Shown here: piece by piece, positions 59,028 through 64,000 of the stretch | Numbering within the stretch: the first letter of the stretch is position 1 | Layout: every line of letters begins with the position of its first letter | NCBI RefSeq assembly: GCF_036206005.1 | Contig: NZ_CP108143.1 | Location: 3,238,001-3,302,000 of the forward strand | Direction: 5' to 3' | DNA length: 64,000 nucleotides | DNA from: Streptomyces sp. NBC_00178 | GTDB lineage: Bacteria; Actinomycetota; Actinomycetes; Streptomycetales; Streptomycetaceae | Made by a program: the position numbers and the translations under genes | Notes under the pieces: generated by a model | Databases searched by the model: none | Told to the model about the DNA's origin: nothing | Seen by the model: only the letters and a program-made list of their open reading frames with translations

Positions 59028-60016
59028 AGTGCTCGCTCCCCCATAAGACCGGCCGCACCCTTGGCGAGCATCTCGGCCGCGAGCTCGCGACCGAGGGCCG
59101 CCGCGTCGTCGTGCGACGTGGGGACGGGACCGGTGATGGACAGCTGCACCAGGGAAGTGCCGTCGGTGGAACCGACGACACCGCGCAGGCGCAGTTCGTT
59201 GACAACCTGCCCGTCGGCCAAGAGGTCGGCCAGCGCACCCACAGGTGCGGAGCATCCGGCCTCCAGGGCGTTGAGCAGGGCTCGCTCGGCGGTCACGGCG
59301 ATCCGGGTGTACGGGTCGTCGAGCTCGGCGAGCGCGGCGGCGAGGTCCGCGCTGCTCGCAGCGCATTCGATCGCCAGTGCTCCCTGGCCGGGAGCGGGCA
59401 GGACGGTGTCGACCGGCAGGAAGTCGGTCACCTCGTCCGTGCGTCCGAGGCGGCTGAGCCCGGCGGCGGCGAGAACCACCGCGTCCAGCTCCCCGCTCCG
59501 TACGAAACCAATGCGCGTATCGACGTTGCCGCGGATCGCGACGGCCTCTATCTCCAGGCCGTGCGAGCGGGCGTACGCGTTGAGCTGGGCCATGCGACGC
59601 GGCGAACCGGTCCCGATGCGCGCACCGGGCGGCAGCTGCTCGAAGGTCAGCCCGTCCCGCGCCACCAGGGCGTCGCGCGGATCCTCGCGCGGCGGCACGG
59701 CGGCCAGGAGGAGGCCCTCGGGCTGCGTGGTCGGCAGGTCCTTGAGCGAGTGCACGGCGAAGTCGACCTCGCCGCGCAGCAGCGCCTCGCGCAGGGCCGC
59801 GACGAACACGCCGGTCCCGCCGATCTGCGCCAGCTGCTCCCGGGAGACGTCTCCGTACGTGGTGATCTCGACGAGCTCGACGGGACGCCCGGTCACCTCA
59901 CGGACGGCGTCGGCGACCAAGCCGGACTGCGCCATGGCGAGCTTGCTGCGCCGGGTGCCTAGCCGGAGCGGTGTGCTGGTGTCGGTCTCCCCGCCCAGGG
60001 GTGGGTTGTCGGTCAT
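59024..60016 (-). CDS. hemC: Hydroxymethylbilane synthase (porphobilinogen deaminase) HemC
   Basis: 330 aa. Polymerises four porphobilinogens on a dipyrromethane cofactor bound to Cys255 in LEAGCSAPVGAL. The catalytic Asp is Asp93 in AVHSLKDLPTTQPEGL, and the substrate Arg residues are in RLGTRRSKLAMAQ and IGTGSPRRMAQL. Full length. ATG overlaps the hemA stop (ATGA), and its own stop overlaps the hemD TTG. Confidence 0.95.
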   Translation of the reverse strand: MTDNPPLGGETDTSTPLRLGTRRSKLAMAQSGLVADAVREVTGRPVELVEITTYGDVSREQLAQIGGTGVFVAALREALLRGEVDFAVHSLKDLPTTQPEGLLLAAVPPREDPRDALVARDGLTFEQLPPGARIGTGSPRRMAQLNAYARSHGLEIEAVAIRGNVDTRIGFVRSGELDAVVLAAAGLSRLGRTDEVTDFLPVDTVLPAPGQGALAIECAASSADLAAALAELDDPYTRIAVTAERALLNALEAGCSAPVGALADLLADGQVVNELRLRGVVGSTDGTSLVQLSITGPVPTSHDDAAALGRELAAEMLAKGAAGLMGERAL

Positions 60017-61497
60017 GACCGCCCTCTATTCGGGTCGTTCAGGTCTGCCCGGGAGACGGCGGCCACCGTCTGCGGGTCGAGGTCGAAGAGTTCACGCAGC
60101 GCATCGGCGTACCCGGCACCGCCGGGCTCGCTGGCGAGCTGCTTGACCCGCACGGTGGGCGCGTGCAGGAGCTTGTCGACGACGCGGCGCACGGTCTGGG
60201 TGATCTCGGCGCGCTGCTTCTCGTCCAGGTCGGGGAGGCGTCCGTCGAGCCGCGCGATCTCGCCGGCCACCACATCGGCGGCCATGGTGCGCAGGGCGAC
60301 GACGGTCGGTGTGATGTGGGCGGCGCGCTGGGCGGCCCCGAAGGCGGCGACCTCGTCGGCGACGATGGTGCGCACCTGGTCCACATCGGCGGCCATCGGG
60401 GCGTCCGCGGACGCCTCGGCGAGCGACTCGATGTCGACGAGGCGCACACCGGCGACGCGGTGGGCGGCGCCGTCGATGTCACGCGGCATCGCGAGGTCCA
60501 GCAGGTGGAGCCGCACGGGACCGTCCACGGGCAGGCGCACCGGCATCCGGCGCACGGCCCGGTCCTGCGCGGCGGAGCCGTTCTCCACCCAGGCCGCGTG
60601 CTGGTCCAGCTCGTCCGGCGCGGGTGCGACGGGTGCCTTCGGCGGCTGCGCCGCCGAGTCGAAGTCGACGCCGAGCGCACCGGCGACGGCCTCGGCGGTC
60701 AGCACGAGGCCCGTGGAGCCGGTACAGGAGACGACGACGTCCGCACGTGTCAACTCGTCCGCGACCCCCGCCATCTCGACGGCCCGCGCGGTCGGCACAC
60801 CGGCCTGGGCGAGGATCTCGACGAGCCGGTCCGCGCGAGCACGGGTCCGGTTGGCGACGACGATCTCCTCGACGCCGGCGCGGGCCAGGGTGGCCGCGGC
60901 GAGCGAGGACATCGACCCGGCGCCGATCACCAGGGCCTTCTTGCCGGCCGCCCACGCGCTGACGTCGGCGCCGTCGGCCAGCTGCTCGAGACCGAAGGTG
61001 ACGAGCGACTGCCCGGCCCGGTCGATCCCGGTCTCGCTGTGCGCGCGCTTGCCGACGCGCAGGGCCTGCTGGAAGAGGTCGTTCAGCAGCCGCCCGGCGG
61101 TGTGGAGCTCCTGCCCCAGCGCCAGCGCGTCCTTGATCTGCCCGAGGATCTGGCCCTCGCCGACGACCATCGAGTCCAGCCCGCACGCCACCGAGAAGAG
61201 GTGGTGGACGGCGCGGTCCTCGTAGTGCACGTAGAGATAGGGGGTGAGCTCGTCCAGCCCGACGCCGCTGTGCTGCGCGAGCAGGGTGGACAGCTCGGCC
61301 ACACCTGCGTGGAACTTGTCCACGTCGGCGTACAGCTCGATGCGGTTGCAGGTGGCCAGCACGGCCGCCTCGGTGGCGGGCTCCGCGGCGAGCGTGTCCT
61401 GCAGCAGCTTCGTCTGCGCCTCGGCCGCCAGCGAGGCCCGCTCCAGTACGGAGACGGGGGCGCTGCGGTGGCTCAGCCCGACGACCAGGAGACTCAT
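60013..61497 (-). CDS. hemA: Glutamyl-tRNA reductase HemA
   Basis: 494 aa. First committed step of C5 tetrapyrrole synthesis: reduces Glu-tRNA-Glu to glutamate-1-semialdehyde, used by HemL (encoded at 20904). The thioester cysteine is Cys50 in LATCNRIELYA. Other marks: HLFSVACGLDSMVVGEGQILGQ and the NADPH Rossmann GAGSMSSLAAATLARAG; the C-terminal dimerisation helices carry an insertion (about 280-310). ATG overlaps the rex stop (ATGA), so haem synthesis is transcriptionally linked to Rex. Confidence 0.95.
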   Translation of the reverse strand: MSLLVVGLSHRSAPVSVLERASLAAEAQTKLLQDTLAAEPATEAAVLATCNRIELYADVDKFHAGVAELSTLLAQHSGVGLDELTPYLYVHYEDRAVHHLFSVACGLDSMVVGEGQILGQIKDALALGQELHTAGRLLNDLFQQALRVGKRAHSETGIDRAGQSLVTFGLEQLADGADVSAWAAGKKALVIGAGSMSSLAAATLARAGVEEIVVANRTRARADRLVEILAQAGVPTARAVEMAGVADELTRADVVVSCTGSTGLVLTAEAVAGALGVDFDSAAQPPKAPVAPAPDELDQHAAWVENGSAAQDRAVRRMPVRLPVDGPVRLHLLDLAMPRDIDGAAHRVAGVRLVDIESLAEASADAPMAADVDQVRTIVADEVAAFGAAQRAAHITPTVVALRTMAADVVAGEIARLDGRLPDLDEKQRAEITQTVRRVVDKLLHAPTVRVKQLASEPGGAGYADALRELFDLDPQTVAAVSRADLNDPNRGRS

Positions 61498-62279
61498 GCC
61501 GGCATCACGGCGGGCATGTCCCCGTCGGGTCCCTTCCGGCCGGTGGGGGTGGCGCGCATCGGCGGCGCCTCCTCGTCGGAGTCGCCTCCCGTGCCCCTGC
61601 CCTCGGCGGCGGCGTCCTCGCCGGCCTTGCGCTGCTCGTGGAAGGCGAGGATCTGCAGCTCGATCGAGAGGTCGACCTTGCGCACGTCGACGCCGTCCGG
61701 CACGGAGAGCACCGTCGGGGCGAAGTTCAGGATGGACGTCACACCGGCGGCGACCAGCCGGTCGCAGACCTGCTGGGCGGCACCGGGCGGGGTGGTGATG
61801 ACACCGATGGACACACCGTTGTCGCTGATGATCCGGTCCAGGTCGTCGGTGTGCTGGACGGCGATCCCGGCCACGGGGGTACCCGCCATGGCGGGGTCGG
61901 CGTCGATCAGGGCGGCCACGCGGAACCCGCGGGAGGCGAACCCTCCGTAGTTGGCGAGCGCGGCCCCGAGATTGCCGATGCCGACGATCGCGACCGGCCA
62001 GTCCTGGGTGAGCCCCAGCTCGCGGGAGATCTGGTAGACGAGGTACTCGACGTCGTAGCCGACGCCGCGTGTGCCGTACGAACCCAGGTAGCTGAAGTCC
62101 TTGCGCAGCTTCGCGGAATTGACCCCCGCCGCCGCGGCGAGCTCCTCGGAGGAGACCGTCGGGACCGAGCGCTCGGAGAGCGCGGTCAGTGCGCGGAGAT
62201 ACAGCGGAAGCCGGGCGACGGTGGCCTCGGGAATTCCTCGGCTACGGGTCGCCGGTCGGTGAGTTCGGCCAGTTGCCAC
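61494..62279 (-). CDS. rex: Redox-sensing transcriptional repressor Rex
   Basis: 261 aa from the GTG of VATGRTHRPATRSRG, with GGAG 4 bases upstream. N-terminal winged helix PEATVARLPLYLRALTALSE and VNSAKLRKDFSYLGSYGTRG; the NADH Rossmann domain has VAIVGIGNLGAALANYGGF, and VSIGVITTPPGAAQQVCDRL. The C-terminal domain-swap helix is KVDLSIELQILAFHEQR, followed by an acidic tail. Rex binds ROP sites when NADH is low and releases them when NADH rises. It heads the hemA-hemC-hemD operon and has a ROP site upstream. Confidence 0.97.
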   Translation of the reverse strand: MATGRTHRPATRSRGIPEATVARLPLYLRALTALSERSVPTVSSEELAAAAGVNSAKLRKDFSYLGSYGTRGVGYDVEYLVYQISRELGLTQDWPVAIVGIGNLGAALANYGGFASRGFRVAALIDADPAMAGTPVAGIAVQHTDDLDRIISDNGVSIGVITTPPGAAQQVCDRLVAAGVTSILNFAPTVLSVPDGVDVRKVDLSIELQILAFHEQRKAGEDAAAEGRGTGGDSDEEAPPMRATPTGRKGPDGDMPAVMPA

Positions 62280-62355
62280 GGTGCTCCTGCGGGATGAGCG
62301 GGGCTGCAGGCGGCCGTATGTCCTATGACCGCCCCGTCGACAGCAGGCTATGTCT

Positions 62356-62373
62356 TTGTGAACGCGTGCACAA
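62356..62373. promoter_or_regulatory. Rex operator (ROP) upstream of rex-hem operon
   Basis: TTGTGAACGCGTGCACAA is one base off a perfect palindrome and matches the known ROP consensus TTGTGAACGCGTTCACAA. It lies 77 bp before the rex start and directly next to a -10-like TATCTT on the minus strand, so Rex would repress its own operon. Confidence 0.88.
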
Positions 62374-62412
62374 AGATAGTGTCCGTTTTGTCCGGTCAAA
62401 GTGACCGGGGTC
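62373..62412 (-). promoter_or_regulatory. Putative rex promoter with overlapping palindromes
   Basis: On the minus strand TTGACC (62394-62399) and TATCTT (62373-62378) are about 15 bp apart, a slightly short spacing. A 17-bp inverted repeat CCGGTCA-AAG-TGACCGG (62392-62408) covers the -35, and GTGACC/GGTCAC (62401-62413) overlaps it. A second regulator may bind here in addition to Rex. Confidence 0.4.
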
Positions 62413-62564
62413 ACGCATATTCCCTGCGCGCTCCCGGAACCGGGGACGACATCCGTCCGTTGCAGGCCCGAAGGGGGCAAGACGGTACACACTCCTCATG
62501 TCCACGCCCCCGAGACCACTCAAAACGCCCATGATGTTAGCCGGATTCCACCGGTCGTTCCCCC

Positions 62565-62840
62565 TTACGCACCCAGAGCCGTGCGCAGCCTCGCCGCGTC
62601 GACCCGCCAGAAGGTGTGCTGCTCGCCGTCGATCAGCACCACCGGAATCTGCTCCCAGTACTCCCTGTGCAACGCCTCGTCCCGGGTGATGTCCTTCTCC
62701 ACCCAGGTCGCGCCGGTCTCCTCGCAGACGGCGCTCACCACCAGCCGCGCGTCATCGCACAGGTGACAGCCGGGCTTCCCCACCAGGGTCACCACCCGGT
62801 CCGCGGGCTTCTTCCTCGCACGACGCAGCAGAGCACTCAT
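62565..62840 (-). CDS. Glutaredoxin-like (DUF836) protein
   Basis: 91 aa. A thioredoxin-fold protein with CHLC in VVTLVGKPGCHLCDDARLVV and cis-Pro in WEQIPVVLIDGEQHTFWRVD. The length and motif match the short glutaredoxin-like (DUF836) family, which lacks the C-terminal glutathione helix and may use mycothiol or thioredoxin reductase. Just upstream of rex on the same strand, 285 bp from it, so it could share redox control. Start at MSALLRRARKK. Confidence 0.85.
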   Translation of the reverse strand: MSALLRRARKKPADRVVTLVGKPGCHLCDDARLVVSAVCEETGATWVEKDITRDEALHREYWEQIPVVLIDGEQHTFWRVDAARLRTALGA

Positions 62841-62997
62841 ACCCTTATTCTGCGCCTCCGCGGGCCGGACCCCGCACCCCCGCGGGGCGGCCGCGCCGAC
62901 CGCCGAATCACCCGTTTAACGCCGCGGTCCCGGAGAGTTCACGACGCCGCATCCCGCCGGGTCGGGAACGGACGGACAGAATGGTTATGCTCACGAC

Positions 62998-63939
62998 ATG
63001 GCCGCACTTGGATGGCTCACCCCCCGCAGGCGCCCCGCCACGGCACGCAGCGTGCTCGCAGGCGAGGCAGCAGCCGAGGCAGCACGGAAGTCGGCGCTCA
63101 CCGCCGGCGCGGGGGAGCCCCTCGCCCCCTCCGACGAGGACCGCGAGCCGCCGTTCCCGGTGGCGGGCGACGACCGGGCCGCCGCCTTCTTCGACCTCGA
63201 CAACACCGTGATGCAGGGCGCCGCGATCTTCCACTTCGGCCGCGGACTGTACAAGCGGAAGTTCTTCGAGCGCCGCGAACTCACCCGCTTCGCCTGGCAG
63301 CAGGCCTGGTTCAGGCTCGCCGGTGTCGAGGACCCCGAGCACATGCAGGACGCCCGCGACAGCGCCCTGTCCATCGTCAAGGGACACCGCGTCTCCGAGC
63401 TGATGTCCATCGGCGAGGAGATCTACGACGAATACATGGCCGACCGCATCTGGCCGGGGACCCGCGCCCTCGCGCAGGCCCACCTCGACGCCGGACAGAA
63501 GGTCTGGCTCGTCACGGCGGCCCCCGTGGAGACCGCCACGATCATCGCCCGCCGCCTGGGCCTGACGGGCGCACTGGGCACGGTCGCCGAATCGGTGGAC
63601 GGCGTCTACACGGGCCGGCTCGTCGGAGAGCCCCTGCACGGCCCGGCGAAGGCCGAGGCGGTGCGCGCCCTCGCGTCGGCGGAAGGCCTCGACCTGGAAC
63701 GCTGCGCCGCGTACAGCGACTCGCACAACGACATCCCCATGCTGTCGCTGGTCGGCCACCCGTACGCGATCAACCCCGACACCAAGCTCCGCAAGCACGC
63801 CCGCGCCCTCGACTGGCGGCTGCGGGACTACCGCACGGGCCGCAAGGCGGCCAAGGTCGGGATTCCCGCCGCGGCCGGCGTCGGCGCCCTCGCCGGCGGC
63901 ACCGCCGCCGCGGTGGCGCTCCACCGCCGCCGCCGCTGA
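62998..63939 (+). CDS. HAD-IB family phosphatase (SerB-like) with C-terminal membrane segment
   Basis: 313 aa. HAD motif I is AAFFDLDNTVMQGA (nucleophile Asp and general acid Asp/Asn), motif II is VWLVTAAPVE, and motif IV is CAAYSDSHNDIPML. The subfamily IB cap (residues about 80-150) contains GIYDEYMADRIWPGTR-like sequence EEIYDEYMADRIWPGTRAL. A hydrophobic Gly/Ala stretch GIPAAAGVGALAGGTAAAVAL ends the protein, a possible membrane anchor, followed by HRRRR. Related to phosphoserine phosphatase-like/CicA proteins; the substrate is likely a phospholipid-type or serine phosphate ester, not resolved. Divergent from the glutaredoxin-like gene. Confidence 0.9.
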   Translation: MAALGWLTPRRRPATARSVLAGEAAAEAARKSALTAGAGEPLAPSDEDREPPFPVAGDDRAAAFFDLDNTVMQGAAIFHFGRGLYKRKFFERRELTRFAWQQAWFRLAGVEDPEHMQDARDSALSIVKGHRVSELMSIGEEIYDEYMADRIWPGTRALAQAHLDAGQKVWLVTAAPVETATIIARRLGLTGALGTVAESVDGVYTGRLVGEPLHGPAKAEAVRALASAEGLDLERCAAYSDSHNDIPMLSLVGHPYAINPDTKLRKHARALDWRLRDYRTGRKAAKVGIPAAAGVGALAGGTAAAVALHRRRR

Positions 63940-64000
63940 CCCCGGCCCCGCCGCTCACGGCCGCCCGTTCACACCGGACCGGCTCCCCGTACGCCCCCGG

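Overview
The window is high-GC actinobacterial DNA and almost certainly comes from a Streptomyces chromosome. Evidence: very strong third-position G/C bias, many GTG (and a few TTG) starts, 4-base ATGA/GTGA gene overlaps, the futalosine menaquinone genes (mqnE with ubiX/mqnP/ubiD), a rex-hemA-hemC-hemD-hemB set with a Rex operator, class I LysRS next to ArgRS, and many RsbW/RsbV/RsbU-type signalling proteins. No rRNA, tRNA, CRISPR array, transposase or prophage gene was recognised.

Layout. 1-2.4 kb: the 3' part of a FabG4-type ketoreductase, an HtdX/MaoC hydratase and a convergent TetR regulator. 2.5-4.3 kb: a DAACS symporter preceded by a 35-codon cysteine-containing leader peptide. 4.3-11.8 kb: small membrane and GNAT proteins, then menaquinone genes (mqnE, ubiX, mqnP, ubiD) with an Lrp regulator and a rhomboid protease between them. 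11.8-14.5 kb: MarR, DJ-1/PfpI protein and aldehyde dehydrogenase. 14.5-18.7 kb: System II cytochrome c maturation operon (TlpA, CcdA, ResB, CcsB). 18.8-22.2 kb: a secreted deacetylase-like lipoprotein and hemL with a histidine phosphatase. 22.5-31.8 kb: a partner-switching signalling region with three STAS proteins, one RsbW-like ATPase, two SpoIIE-type phosphatases, a cobalamin-binding protein, a MarR regulator and a SulP transporter.

32-36.6 kb: MerR, AraC, Mut7-C, DinB-like, YnfA and secreted proteins. 36.6-42.4 kb: SDR, RtcB, two DUF3558-like lipoproteins and a DUF2637 membrane protein. 42.4-47.5 kb: lysS, argS and a PLD-family protein. 47.5-54.3 kb: a membrane-anchored XRE protein, a DUF4232-type lipoprotein, a decayed ATPase gene, SRPBCC, winged-helix and WYL proteins. 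54.4-62.4 kb: hemB, a TetR/quinone-oxidoreductase pair with a triple operator, then hemD-hemC-hemA-rex. 62.5-64 kb: a glutaredoxin-like protein and a HAD phosphatase.

How the genes work together. Several blocks serve respiration: menaquinone (mqnE/ubiX/mqnP/ubiD), cytochrome c maturation (tlpA/ccdA/resB/ccsB) and tetrapyrrole synthesis (hemL, hemA, hemC, hemD, hemB), with Rex as NADH/NAD+ sensor. The most unusual block is the 4-base-overlapping operon at 25.0-28.2 kb: a SpoIIE phosphatase, a CarH-like cobalamin module without a DNA-binding domain, and a STAS protein. It has the parts of a B12- or light-gated partner-switching module. The second is the cysteine-containing leader and hairpin before the symporter, which suggests cysteine-responsive attenuation. 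Function calls come from reading the protein sequences; no searches were run.
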